Source: Pseudomonadota bacterium
GTDB lineage: Bacteria; Pseudomonadota; Gammaproteobacteria; Steroidobacterales; Steroidobacteraceae
Direction: 5' to 3'
Assembly (NCBI GenBank): GCA_025357635.1
Contig: JANXOV010000048.1
Location: forward strand, 1 to 46,637
DNA length: 46,637 bases
Below the pieces are notes generated by a model. The model made no database searches. It worked only from the letters and a program-made list of their open reading frames with translations, and had not been told where the DNA came from. Made by a program: the position numbers and the translations under genes. Each line of letters starts with the position of its first letter. The first letter of the stretch is position 1. Of this stretch, positions 19,254 through 27,607 are shown piece after piece.

Positions 19254-20104
19254 ACGTCGATGCTCACGATACGGTGGATGACGTAGACGCCAAGGAATTC
19301 GACAATTACCATCAAGGCGAGGGTCGCCCACCCTGCCCGAGTGGTGAAGAGCAGCGACATCTCCGCCGGCTCCATGCGCACGAGAATGAGCAGCAGGACG
19401 ATGGGGAGCAGGCCGACGATGACAGCCTGGAGTTTTCCCTGCGATGTCAACGCACGAATTTTGGATTCTATTGCCAGTTGATTGCGCAACGTCGACGCCG
19501 CACGCTCCAGCGCTTCGGCAAGTCCCCCGCCCGAGTCGTAGGCAATCCGCATAGCCGAGACCGCGAGCGCAACCCCCGGAAGCGCGATGCGATGCGCAAG
19601 ATTTTCGAGCGCGGTGTCCAACGACACGCCGAGCCGCTGTTCCCGCAGCACGACGGCGAATTCCTGGCTGGTGGGCGCCGGCAACTCCGTGGCGATCTGG
19701 TGAATCGCAGTGCTCAGTGAACAGCCCGCACGCAGTGCGCCGGCCAGCATCAACAATGCATCGGGAAACTGGCGCTGCAGGCTGCTGCGCCGGCGCCGGC
19801 GCAGGAACAGGATAATGACTGCAGGCAACAAGGCCGAGCTCAGACCGCAGCCCAAACCGATCAGCAGACTGTGTGTTGCGTACAAGACTCCGAAGACGAC
19901 GGCCAGGGAACAAAAAGCCGCTGTCACGTACAGCAGCTGCGGATCGAGAAACACGAACAATTCCAGTAGCGACAAACGGGCTCGCTCTGTTGCAAGCTCA
20001 CGATGCCTGGCAAGCCGTTGAACTCCTTGTTCGATGAAGATCATCACGGCCATCGCCGCCGCAGCGGCCCCCAGAATCGTTGCCAACCAGGGGATGAAGC
20101 TCAT
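19250..20104 (-). CDS. tadB: Tad pilus inner-membrane platform protein TadB
   Basis: A 284-residue T2SF-domain membrane protein, partner of TadC. The N-terminal helix (WLATILGAAAAAMAVMIFI) is followed by two more hydrophobic segments. The GspF domain then has FPDALLMLAGALRAGCSL and AMRIAYDSGGGLAEALERAA, and the C-terminal helices include LQAVIVGLLPIVLLLILV. The ATG at 20104 overlaps the tadA stop by four bases, which decides it over an upstream start. Confidence 0.92.
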   Translation of the reverse strand: MSFIPWLATILGAAAAAMAVMIFIEQGVQRLARHRELATERARLSLLELFVFLDPQLLYVTAAFCSLAVVFGVLYATHSLLIGLGCGLSSALLPAVIILFLRRRRRSSLQRQFPDALLMLAGALRAGCSLSTAIHQIATELPAPTSQEFAVVLREQRLGVSLDTALENLAHRIALPGVALAVSAMRIAYDSGGGLAEALERAASTLRNQLAIESKIRALTSQGKLQAVIVGLLPIVLLLILVRMEPAEMSLLFTTRAGWATLALMVIVEFLGVYVIHRIVSIDV

Positions 20105-21387
20105 GCACCTTCCCGCCGGAACGCATCCAAGCACATGGATTCGCCACGCTCACGCAAGGATTCGTAAAATGCGGGGACGCAATCGCAGGCGCCAAATGCT
20201 CCCGCGACGCCGCCGTCATGGCGCCGCCCGAGGCGCCGGAAGTTGAAGATCTCCTGCAGTTGAATACGGCCGCTCTCGATGCCGCACACTTCGGCAATGC
20301 TGGTGATCTTGCGCGATCCACACGCGAATCTTGTCTGCTGGACGATGATGTCCACGGCTGAGGCGATCTGATCGCGAATGGCCGCCAGCGGCAGTGCATC
20401 GCCCGCCATCAACACCAATGTTTCCAGCCGCATCAATGCATCGCGAGGAGAGTTGGCGTGCAGGGTCGTCAAGGATCCCTCGTGGCCGGTGTTCATCGCC
20501 TGCAACATGTCGAGCGCTTCACCGCCCCGGCATTCGCCGACGACGATCCGGTCGGGGCGCATCCGCAGCGAGTTCCGGACCAGATCGCGAATGCTGACGA
20601 ATCCCCGCCCTTCCGCGTTCGCGGGACGCGCCTCCAGCGACACCAGATTGGGATGGTGCAGTTGGAGCTCCGCTGCATCTTCGATGGTGATGATGCGCTC
20701 CGCTTCAGGAATGCAGGCCGACAGAACGTTGAGAAAGGTTGTCTTGCCGGAACCCGTTCCACCGGATACGACGATGTTCTGGCGGTGTAGAACGCAGACT
20801 TCCAAAAACTCTGCCATCGGTCTGGAAAGGGTTTCCAAGCCGATCAGATCCTCGGTGCGCAATCGCCGACGCGCGAATTTTCGTATCGTCAGCGAGGGCC
20901 CCTTCAATGCCAGCGGCGGGATGATGGCGTTGACGCGAGACCCATCCTTGAGTCTCGCATCCACCATGGGAGAGGACTCATCGATTCGACGGCCCAGGGG
21001 AGCTACGATCCGCTCGATCACACCATGTACGGCCCGATCGCTGGAGAATGTATAGGGATGGCGTTCGATGCGGCCCGCGCGCTCAATGAATACTTCATCG
21101 TGCCGGTTGACCATGATTTCGGTGACGGACTCATCGCGTAGCAGGTTTTCCAAAGGGCCCAATCCGATTGCCTCATCCAGGACCACGCCTGCAAGATCGT
21201 TGCGATCGACGGTGTCCGGCAGTTCAGACAGGCCACCGACGATCTCGCGCACCAGCCGCTGCGTTTCGGTGCGAAGCTCCGGGTCCGACATGCGCGTCAA
21301 ATCACGCCGCCGCAGATCGATGGTCTGCAGCAGCATTTCGTGCACCTGAATGCGCCATCGCGCCGGCACGCCAGCCGCGGTGCTCAT
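20101..21387 (-). CDS. tadA: Tad pilus assembly ATPase TadA/CpaF
   Basis: A 428-residue secretion ATPase that powers Flp pilus assembly. The Walker A box is GGTGSGKTT (residues 209-217). The Asp/His-box region is IITIEDAAELQLHHPN, and the Walker B/ECRG segment is IVVGECRGGEALDMLQAMNT (281-300), followed by GHEGSLTTLHANSP. The N-terminal domain carries GLGPLENLLRD, as in CpaF. It is encoded between the secretin and TadB genes with ATGA overlaps on both sides. Confidence 0.95.
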   Translation of the reverse strand: MSTAAGVPARWRIQVHEMLLQTIDLRRRDLTRMSDPELRTETQRLVREIVGGLSELPDTVDRNDLAGVVLDEAIGLGPLENLLRDESVTEIMVNRHDEVFIERAGRIERHPYTFSSDRAVHGVIERIVAPLGRRIDESSPMVDARLKDGSRVNAIIPPLALKGPSLTIRKFARRRLRTEDLIGLETLSRPMAEFLEVCVLHRQNIVVSGGTGSGKTTFLNVLSACIPEAERIITIEDAAELQLHHPNLVSLEARPANAEGRGFVSIRDLVRNSLRMRPDRIVVGECRGGEALDMLQAMNTGHEGSLTTLHANSPRDALMRLETLVLMAGDALPLAAIRDQIASAVDIIVQQTRFACGSRKITSIAEVCGIESGRIQLQEIFNFRRLGRRHDGGVAGAFGACDCVPAFYESLRERGESMCLDAFRREGA

Positions 21388-22571
21388 GGAACCGCCAGCA
21401 AATGCGTGGCTTCGTCCTGCACTGTATCGCGACGTGTCATCGCCTGTGAATCGCCGGGATCGACGGTTCGTGCAGTGACGAAGATGACGAGTTCAGTTTC
21501 CCGCTGTGCGGCTTTGCGGCCTTTGAAGAGATGACCCAGGATCGGCAGCCGCCCGAGGCCCGGTACGCTGTCGGTGGTCGTGCCTTTGCCCCGCTGCAGC
21601 AAGCCCGCAATGACCATGGTTTCGCCGGACTTCACGTTGAACCACGTGTCCGCTTCGCGCGAGCGCAGACCCGGTACGCCGGATAGCGGATTCAGGCTGG
21701 CGTCAGGCTCGCTCACCATGGCGCGAACGGAAGAAAGAATGGCGCCCGATTCCATGGCAATTGGTGTGATTTCCAACTCGACGCCGAATTTCTTGAAGGT
21801 GATTTGCGCCGATCCATCTTGATTGATGGCCTGATACGGAATTTCGCCGCCCACCAGAAAGCTGGCTTTCTTGCCGCTGCGCGCGGCGAGCTGCGGGTCG
21901 GCCAAGACGACCGCTTCACCTTCGGTTTCCAGAATGCTGATGGTCGAGCCGATGGAACTGGCCACGCCGATTCTCCCCTTGAACGGCTCCACCGTGGGTC
22001 CAGGGAAACTCGATTGCCACCGAATGCCGAAATCGCGGGTGTGATTGCGCGCCACTTCGATGACCTGCACGTCGATCAACACCATCTTTTCCCAGGCGCG
22101 GTCTTTCTGAAATGCCGCCAGATTGACCACCTGCGGGTAGTGCTTCGAAAGCTCCCCCAGTTTGAACAACTGTGCTTCGCTCAGATCGGTGCCATCGACG
22201 ATGATTTTGTCGGCCAGTGTCCGCACCGATACGTTTGGCATATGACCGATGAAGCCTTCGATCTCGTGCGCGAGACGCTGCATGTCCAGCGGCACCACCT
22301 GAATGGACCAACGCTCGGGGTGGCCAGTGGCGTCCAACAAGTTCAACGACGTGCGGCCCGGGCCTCGTGCGACGATGACGACATCGCCGTTGGCCAGGGC
22401 GGATGCGCTGATGACGCTGCTACGGCCGACGATCACTCGCTTGACCTGCGGCCGGGGCATGACCGTCGTCTCACCCACGTACAGCTGGATTTCCGCCGTG
22501 CCGGACTGCGCATGGACACAATGCACAGACAGCATCAGGCAGACAGCGATGCACCAGAGCGCGACCCTCAT
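21384..22571 (-). CDS. cpaC: Tad pilus secretin CpaC/RcpA
   Basis: A 395-residue outer-membrane secretin that forms the pore for the Flp pilus. It has a signal peptide (MRVALWCIAVCLMLSVHCV, cut near HAQ) and a pilus-secretin N-domain with IQLYVGETTVMPRP, GRSSVISASAL and GPGRTSLNLLDATG. A BON-like middle region is followed by the secretin domain (VLIDVQVIEVARN, LADPQLAARSGKKASFLVGG, TMVIAGLLQRG, LGRLPILGHLFKGR). It overlaps cpaB and tadA by four bases each. Confidence 0.93.
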   Translation of the reverse strand: MRVALWCIAVCLMLSVHCVHAQSGTAEIQLYVGETTVMPRPQVKRVIVGRSSVISASALANGDVVIVARGPGRTSLNLLDATGHPERWSIQVVPLDMQRLAHEIEGFIGHMPNVSVRTLADKIIVDGTDLSEAQLFKLGELSKHYPQVVNLAAFQKDRAWEKMVLIDVQVIEVARNHTRDFGIRWQSSFPGPTVEPFKGRIGVASSIGSTISILETEGEAVVLADPQLAARSGKKASFLVGGEIPYQAINQDGSAQITFKKFGVELEITPIAMESGAILSSVRAMVSEPDASLNPLSGVPGLRSREADTWFNVKSGETMVIAGLLQRGKGTTTDSVPGLGRLPILGHLFKGRKAAQRETELVIFVTARTVDPGDSQAMTRRDTVQDEATHLLAVP

Positions 22572-23392
22572 GGCAACAGTCTCAGTGCCGCACCCACCGC
22601 TGAATCCTTCGACAGCCGGTCGGCGTAGATGACCTGCACGCCGAGCCGCCGCTGCAAAGATGGCACCAGGCCCAGAATGCTCTGCGCATCCTCCTTTGGC
22701 ATCGGTATGTCGTCCTCGTCGGTGGGCGTGCGCAACACCGCGGTCAGGCGCCCGATTTCGCGTGCAGCAAAGATGCGCCGCGCGTCGTCGGGGCTGACGT
22801 CCAAGGTCATGGTGTTGTAACTGCGCATGTCGGGCGCTGAGTCCTGGGCGGGCCTTGCGTCAGTGCGCGTTCCGGTCGCGAGCACCAACGCCCGCTGCAG
22901 CAGCGGCATCAGGGTGGTTTGTGTGTTGCGCTTGATGGACACCAGCAGATCGATACGGTCACCGGGCGTCACGAGGCCCGACACCGAGCTGATGTCATCA
23001 ACAGGCACGGTGACGGCGCGCCGACCCGGCTCGATTCGATCGGACAGTGATCGCGGCCCTTGCGAGGCCAACTGCGCCCACAGGATGGGCTGGCCGCGCC
23101 GGGCTGGGACATCAAGGGCGGCGTTCTCGAATCGACTCAACTGATCCGGCGTCAGGGCCTCAGCGTAGGCCCACTCTTTGGGGATGGGACGGACGGACAC
23201 GGTATCGGCAGTCAGACGGGCGCCGCGCGGCATGTCTTGATTGGCGACCACCTGTTTGACTGTCTCGACAGGCGTGCTGTCCGCTTCGAGCGAGGCAATG
23301 CGCTCGGCAATGTAGTAGTGAACGCCATATCCTGCGCCGACGCCAAACACAGCGGCGGCTCCGAGTACGATCCAACGAGGCGATACTTTCAC
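22568..23392 (-). CDS. cpaB: Tad pilus assembly protein CpaB/RcpC
   Basis: A 274-residue CpaB family protein. It has one N-terminal membrane anchor (WIVLGAAAVFGVGAGYGV), an SAF-like domain (VVANQDMPRGARLTADTVSV, RGQPILWAQL) and the RcpC/CpaB segment GRRAVTVPVDDISSVSGLV with GDRIDLLVSI. It acts in the periplasm, stabilising the secretin or pilus channel. The start is GTG at 23392, preceded by an AAGGGAGAG ribosome site. A 33-base gap separates it from the mini-pilin gene, the largest gap inside the core pilus genes. Confidence 0.9.
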   Translation of the reverse strand: MKVSPRWIVLGAAAVFGVGAGYGVHYYIAERIASLEADSTPVETVKQVVANQDMPRGARLTADTVSVRPIPKEWAYAEALTPDQLSRFENAALDVPARRGQPILWAQLASQGPRSLSDRIEPGRRAVTVPVDDISSVSGLVTPGDRIDLLVSIKRNTQTTLMPLLQRALVLATGTRTDARPAQDSAPDMRSYNTMTLDVSPDDARRIFAAREIGRLTAVLRTPTDEDDIPMPKEDAQSILGLVPSLQRRLGVQVIYADRLSKDSAVGAALRLLP

Positions 23393-23425
23393 AGACTCTC
23401 CCTTCCCTGGGTTGTATGGGTTGGC

Positions 23426-23611
23426 CTACGGAACCGAGATGGCGATCGCGAAGCGCATGAATGCCATACGGATGGAATCGATGAGAAAAGTGATGACCGA
23501 ACTGTTCGTGCCCGCATCGGCCGCCAATAGCGCAAGGACCAGCAGGCATCCCACCAGATACTCGACGCTGGATTGGCCAACGCAGCGGATGCGAACCGGC
23601 GACGGTTTCAT
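23426..23611 (-). CDS. Small Flp-type pilin-like protein
   Basis: A 61-residue protein with a prepilin-like site, VGQSSVEYLV, where cleavage after Gly would leave Glu at +5. A hydrophobic stretch (GCLLVLALLA) and a second hydrophobic segment near the C-terminus (MRFAIAISV) follow. Size and motif fit a minor pilin or pseudopilin. Its ATG overlaps the stop of the gene upstream by four bases. Confidence 0.65.
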   Translation of the reverse strand: MKPSPVRIRCVGQSSVEYLVGCLLVLALLAADAGTNSSVITFLIDSIRMAFMRFAIAISVP

Positions 23612-24255
23612 GGTCTTGGCTCTTTAGACATTACCGAGATCCAGGTGCGTCCGTGTTCACGCGTCATGACGATGTCAATGCTGCGGGCGCCGGCGGAGAA
23701 AGCCATGATTTCGCCCTGCCGGCCGGAGCCGTTGATCGTTTGACGATCCGACAGTCGCAAGCCAAACGTGGTCAGACGCCGCTTGAAGAAGTCAGCGTTT
23801 GGCGCAAGCCCCGTGGGCGAACTTGCGATCAAGGTCTGTGTCTGAAGTTTGCCGTCGCGCGACCCGACACGCGTGAGGACCGTCACATCCGGTGGCAACG
23901 GCACGACGCCCGAGCCAGGGCTCGCAGCATTGATGTTCGCTTCGCTCACTCTGGCCCGCGTCTGGCGGGCTGATAGCGATTGCAGTTCGACGGTGACGAA
24001 ACGCTGGGCACGCGGCGCGGCGAGAATGATGCCGTGAGGCGCCTTGAATTCGACATGATGCTCGCCCAGGTAGCGGCGGTAGAAGTCCGCGCTCTCATCC
24101 AAACCCAGGCTCAGACGCCACTCACGGACATGGGTCGGCACGGCGTTCACGATCAGTTCCTGATCGATGGAACCGGGTGCGGCGTTGATCGGCGCCGGCA
24201 CATCGGTCGATCCGTAGACGATCGCCGCGAACAGGATCATGGCGTGAGCGCTCAT
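23608..24255 (-). CDS. Hypothetical exported protein of the Tad operon
   Basis: A 215-residue protein, not recognised. The N-terminus (SAHAMILFAAIVYG) looks like a short signal peptide, and the rest seems a soluble periplasmic domain (VELQSLSARQTRARVSEANI, RTWISVMSKEPRP). I start it at the ATG at 24255, which overlaps the upstream stop in the ATGA manner seen along this operon. A GTG three codons earlier is the alternative. Position between two pilin-like genes suggests a pilus accessory role, which is inference. Confidence 0.6.
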   Translation of the reverse strand: MSAHAMILFAAIVYGSTDVPAPINAAPGSIDQELIVNAVPTHVREWRLSLGLDESADFYRRYLGEHHVEFKAPHGIILAAPRAQRFVTVELQSLSARQTRARVSEANINAASPGSGVVPLPPDVTVLTRVGSRDGKLQTQTLIASSPTGLAPNADFFKRRLTTFGLRLSDRQTINGSGRQGEIMAFSAGARSIDIVMTREHGRTWISVMSKEPRP

Positions 24256-24974
24256 GGCGAACACCCGTTTTCCAGCCGATCGCAGGGCAGAACCTCCCAG
24301 TCCCTGAGACCTGGCTTCATGGGCTCATCGGTCAGAAGTCTGGGCAACTGACCGATGAGCCTCAGCGAGGAGTCCAGCTCACCGCTGGGATAGATGAAAT
24401 CGGCGGCATGCTCGATGCGCAGCTGCACATCGCGGGTTCCCAAGGCGCTCCAATCATCGACCAGCAAGGCGGCCGTGCGCGCAATCGGCGGCAACCACAG
24501 CGGGTGAACGATGACTGTGCCGGTGATGAGGTTTCGAGATCGCAAATCGAATCCCTCGCTCCACCAATGCCGCGCAGCGGGGAACGGATCCCGCGTTCCG
24601 GCACGGGTCGTTGCGCCGATGCGATTGCGCAGATCGGGCAACAATGGTTGGGCGCGATGATCCACCCACAGACCATTACGCTCGGCCGGCGCGTCGCTCG
24701 GCGCTTCCGCCGTGCGGATCGGCGCATCCGATCGGCTGAAAAAACGACGCGCAACATCGGCGGCGATCTGCTCATCGCGCAAGCGGCCATTCAGCGGATC
24801 GTGGGCGATGGATTCAAACGCAACGTAGCGGCTTGCGATGTCGGCGGTATGAATCAGATCCAGGTGGCGCCCGAGCATCGGAATCAGCAACACCAAGGGC
24901 GACAACGCGGCCATCAGCACACAGAATTCGGTCATCGCCTGACCGCAATACCGGGATTTGAAACGGCGGTTCAT
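24252..24974 (-). CDS. TadE-like pseudopilin
   Basis: A 240-residue protein with a TadE-type N-terminus: CGQAMTEFCVLMAALSPLVL, where Gly precedes the cleavage site and Glu sits at +5. A hydrophobic core follows. The soluble part contains TADIASRYVAFESIAHDP and WWSEGFDLRSRNLITGTVIV. It ends with a Cys pair (EVLPCDRLENGCSP). It overlaps the genes on both sides by four bases. Confidence 0.75.
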   Translation of the reverse strand: MNRRFKSRYCGQAMTEFCVLMAALSPLVLLIPMLGRHLDLIHTADIASRYVAFESIAHDPLNGRLRDEQIAADVARRFFSRSDAPIRTAEAPSDAPAERNGLWVDHRAQPLLPDLRNRIGATTRAGTRDPFPAARHWWSEGFDLRSRNLITGTVIVHPLWLPPIARTAALLVDDWSALGTRDVQLRIEHAADFIYPSGELDSSLRLIGQLPRLLTDEPMKPGLRDWEVLPCDRLENGCSP

Positions 24975-26275
24975 GGCAAGGCCACGCCGTCTTGCAGGGA
25001 CGCCGCGTAACGGTGATCGGCCGGCACCGGAGTGACGAGCCTTACGCGCCAGTAGGGGTCAAACAAGTTTCCGCGTTCGCTGCGCCCATCCGCCCGGTCA
25101 TCGGGCCGCTCGAAGAAGACTTCGGCTCGCGACAAGGCAGCGACGACGTTGCCCGGCATTCGTCCATCGAATACGGCCAGTCGCCCGCTCGGGTGAGCTT
25201 TGGCCGCAGCCTCTGCCGACAGGGCGGGAGCACGCGGCTTTGTTGCCAGCACGCTCAGACCCGTGGTGGGCCTGCCGCTGTCAAGGGAGCCGATGTCAAC
25301 AATGGAGGGCAGCCCGCTGAACAATGCGGGGAGCAGGTATTGGGTGGAGAGGGATCCGCTTTCGGGCGCGGACCCGACGTTGGTCCACCCTCGCGCGACC
25401 GTGTCTTCCGTACTGCCGCTGAACAGACCGCCGTTGTCGCGGTACGTGAAGTCATCGACGGCCGCCCAGTGATCGAAGTCCTGAAGATCGGTGCCGCCGG
25501 TTCGCTCCAATCGCCTGGAACCGAGAAAGCCAAGCAGGTTGCGCAATGTCCACTGGCGTTGGCGGGAAAAATCGTCGCGGGAACGGCGCACGACATCGGC
25601 AAGTCGGCCTCGCTCATCGCCCCCGTAGCGTTTGAGGAAGGAATCGAAGCCGTGCGTTCCTGGATTGATGGATACGCGTGCGCTTTCATCGCTGATCTTG
25701 GCCGCTTCGGCTGCAATCTGCAGCTGGCGGCCTGCAGAGCCAGCGAAGTCCCCGGCACGCAGCGACTGCCGCACCAGGGACTCGGACAGTTCCAGACCCT
25801 GACTGGCCAGATCCGCTGCGGTGATCGCCGCCGCAGCGCCGTGGTTGACGTACTGCGCGATTTCACGTGGATCGACGCCGCCATACGCGCTCGCATACCC
25901 CTCGCCCACCAGCGTAGCCTGCAACTGGGCCCACCGGATCAGGTCGTCGGGCGGAAGCAGCTCGCCCAGACGCTCGGACGCGTGATCCACGTTGACCCAA
26001 AGGTCTGCAAAGTAGTTGGTCCAGGAGGCCAGCGACAGCGCCTGCGCCAGAGCCACCTGATTGGCAATGATGGCCCGCGTCGCGTACGCGGAGTAGTTGA
26101 GTGCGCGCGCCTCGACCGTTGCGGCACTGTACGCCGCCGCGTCAGCGGCAGTGGCGATGCGCATTTTTTCATCCACCAACTGACCGCTTGAAACGGCGAA
26201 GTACATGAACAGCGCGCATACGAACAAACCTACGGTTGCAAAGGGCAGCACTTGCCCGGATTGATGCAATGACAC
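24971..26275 (-). CDS. TadG-like pilus assembly protein
   Basis: A 434-residue protein with the TadE/G-like N-terminus (SGQVLPFATVGLFVCALFMY) and the conserved ATAADAAAYSAATVEARALN segment that follows in TadG proteins. The remainder is a long periplasmic domain without a family I can name. The start is GTG at 26275, five bases after the flp stop. TadG-type proteins are membrane-anchored components of the Tad machine that may contact the cell wall or pilus base. Confidence 0.8.
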   Translation of the reverse strand: MSLHQSGQVLPFATVGLFVCALFMYFAVSSGQLVDEKMRIATAADAAAYSAATVEARALNYSAYATRAIIANQVALAQALSLASWTNYFADLWVNVDHASERLGELLPPDDLIRWAQLQATLVGEGYASAYGGVDPREIAQYVNHGAAAAITAADLASQGLELSESLVRQSLRAGDFAGSAGRQLQIAAEAAKISDESARVSINPGTHGFDSFLKRYGGDERGRLADVVRRSRDDFSRQRQWTLRNLLGFLGSRRLERTGGTDLQDFDHWAAVDDFTYRDNGGLFSGSTEDTVARGWTNVGSAPESGSLSTQYLLPALFSGLPSIVDIGSLDSGRPTTGLSVLATKPRAPALSAEAAAKAHPSGRLAVFDGRMPGNVVAALSRAEVFFERPDDRADGRSERGNLFDPYWRVRLVTPVPADHRYAASLQDGVALP

Positions 26276-26280
26276 GGCGA

Positions 26281-26550
26281 TTACCGCGCAGCGTTGCCGG
26301 TGTAATTGCTCAGGTTGCGGCGAGAGTTCGCGTCGGTTTCAGCAGAAGTGGCCGCCGCCTGCGCATTGGCCTGCGCCGTGCTGCCGTTGCCACCGGCGAG
26401 TTCCTGTGCGATGGCTGCTGTTTGATCCCGCACGGTATTACCGAAGAATTGATACACCGCGATTGCGGCAATGGCGATGAGCGCCACGATGATCACGTAT
26501 TCGGTCATTCCTTGACCTTTTTGGGACAATGCAAAGCGCAGGTGATTCAT
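26281..26550 (-). CDS. flp: Flp major pilin
   Basis: A preprotein of 89 residues. The leader MNHLRFALSQKG is followed by the cleavage site and GQGMTEYVIIVALIAIAAIAV, the Flp class signature with Glu at +5, and then YQFFGNTVRDQ. The C-terminal tail is Ala/Gly/Asn-rich and lacks Cys. AAGGAGGG directly before the ATG at 26550 is the strongest ribosome site of the operon and fits a highly expressed structural subunit. It is the first gene of the unit; the promoter should lie in 26551-26659, where I see no certain -35/-10. Confidence 0.92.
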   Translation of the reverse strand: MNHLRFALSQKGQGMTEYVIIVALIAIAAIAVYQFFGNTVRDQTAAIAQELAGGNGSTAQANAQAAATSAETDANSRRNLSNYTGNAAR

Positions 26551-26659
26551 GAGCCCTCCTTGGCTTGAGATCAACTATTGGGGCTGCGAGGATGACTCCT
26601 GCAGCGTCAGATGCCAATCCCCGATTGCGGTGCGTTCATTCAGATTTGAGACAGGGGGA

Positions 26660-27556
26660 TCACCCCACCGGCGCCGACATCTGCACCACCGGCGACACGT
26701 CCTTGTCCGACACCAGCACCGTCATCAGATTGGTGATCAGCAGCGCGCGCTGATTTTGGCTCAATTGCACGACTTCATTCTTGTGCAGGTCTTCGATGGC
26801 CAGCTGCACCAGTCCCACCGTGCCTTCCACGATGACGCGGCGCGCCGCGAGCACCGCCTGCGCCTGCTGCCGCCGCAGCATCACGCCGGCAATCTCCGGC
26901 GCATACGCCAGATGCGCAAGCCTCGCATCGATGATCTCCACCCCTGCGATGGCGACATGATTGCCGATGGTCTCCTTCAATTCGTTGCTCACCGCTTCCA
27001 CATTGCCGCGCAGGCTCTTGCTCTTGTCATCCGCATCGTACGGATGCGTGCCGGCCACCTGGCGCAGCGCGGACTCTGCCTGCTGCGCAATGAAGCCCTG
27101 ATAAGACTCAACGGCGAACGCGGCGCGCGCGGTGTCTTCCACGCACCACACGACGACGGCTGCGACCTCGATCGGATTGCCGGAGAAGTCATTCACCTTC
27201 AACGTCGGCGTGGTCATGTTCACCACCCGCAGCGAGAGCCGATGGCGGCGGTTCAGCGGGTTAAACCACCAGAACCCGTCGCGGCGGATGGTTCCGGCGT
27301 ACCGGCCGAAAAAGGTAAGCACGATGGCCTGCTTGGGCTCGAGCACCACCATGCCGCGTGTCATGACCCAGAAGGTGAGTACGGCCGCGGCGACTTTGAA
27401 CAGTGGCGGGCTGGCGGGGTCTTCGAGGACGTTGTGCCAGATGAAGTTGCCGATCACCGCCAGGGTGATCAGCCCCATCAGCAGCGCAATGACGCCGGGG
27501 ATGTAAAACGCGCTCTTTTCTTCGATGTCATCGGCCGCTCGTGATTCCAAGGTCAT
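26660..27556 (-). CDS. SPFH/band-7 membrane protein
   Basis: A 298-residue SPFH (stomatin/prohibitin/flotillin/HflK) protein. It has two N-terminal membrane helices (GVIALLMGLITLAVIGNFIW and AAAVLTFWVMTRGMVVL), then the SPFH domain from about residue 70 (QAIVLTFFGRYAGTIRRDG, NPIEVAAVVVWCVED, GVEIIDARLAHLAYAPEIA). SPFH proteins form ring-like membrane scaffolds that organise or guard membrane proteases. AAGGAGAACGCG supports the ATG at 27556. It is divergent from oxyR with a 51-base shared control region. Confidence 0.88.
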   Translation of the reverse strand: MTLESRAADDIEEKSAFYIPGVIALLMGLITLAVIGNFIWHNVLEDPASPPLFKVAAAVLTFWVMTRGMVVLEPKQAIVLTFFGRYAGTIRRDGFWWFNPLNRRHRLSLRVVNMTTPTLKVNDFSGNPIEVAAVVVWCVEDTARAAFAVESYQGFIAQQAESALRQVAGTHPYDADDKSKSLRGNVEAVSNELKETIGNHVAIAGVEIIDARLAHLAYAPEIAGVMLRRQQAQAVLAARRVIVEGTVGLVQLAIEDLHKNEVVQLSQNQRALLITNLMTVLVSDKDVSPVVQMSAPVG

Positions 27557-27607
27557 GATCGCGTTCTCCTTATAAGGTGCGTGTGCGATGATAATCTCTA
27601 TCAACCC
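27557..27607. promoter_or_regulatory. Divergent control region between the SPFH gene and oxyR
   Basis: Only 51 bases separate the two divergent start codons, so both promoters and any OxyR site must overlap. AT-rich GATGATAATCTCTATCA (27587-27603) is the likely core. OxyR commonly represses its own promoter from such a position. Confidence 0.45.

Noticed and set aside
26585..26640. Sigma-54 promoter before flp
   Set aside because: TTGGCAT...GCTGCAG on the minus strand has the GG and GC elements one base off the fixed spacing, so it is not convincing.
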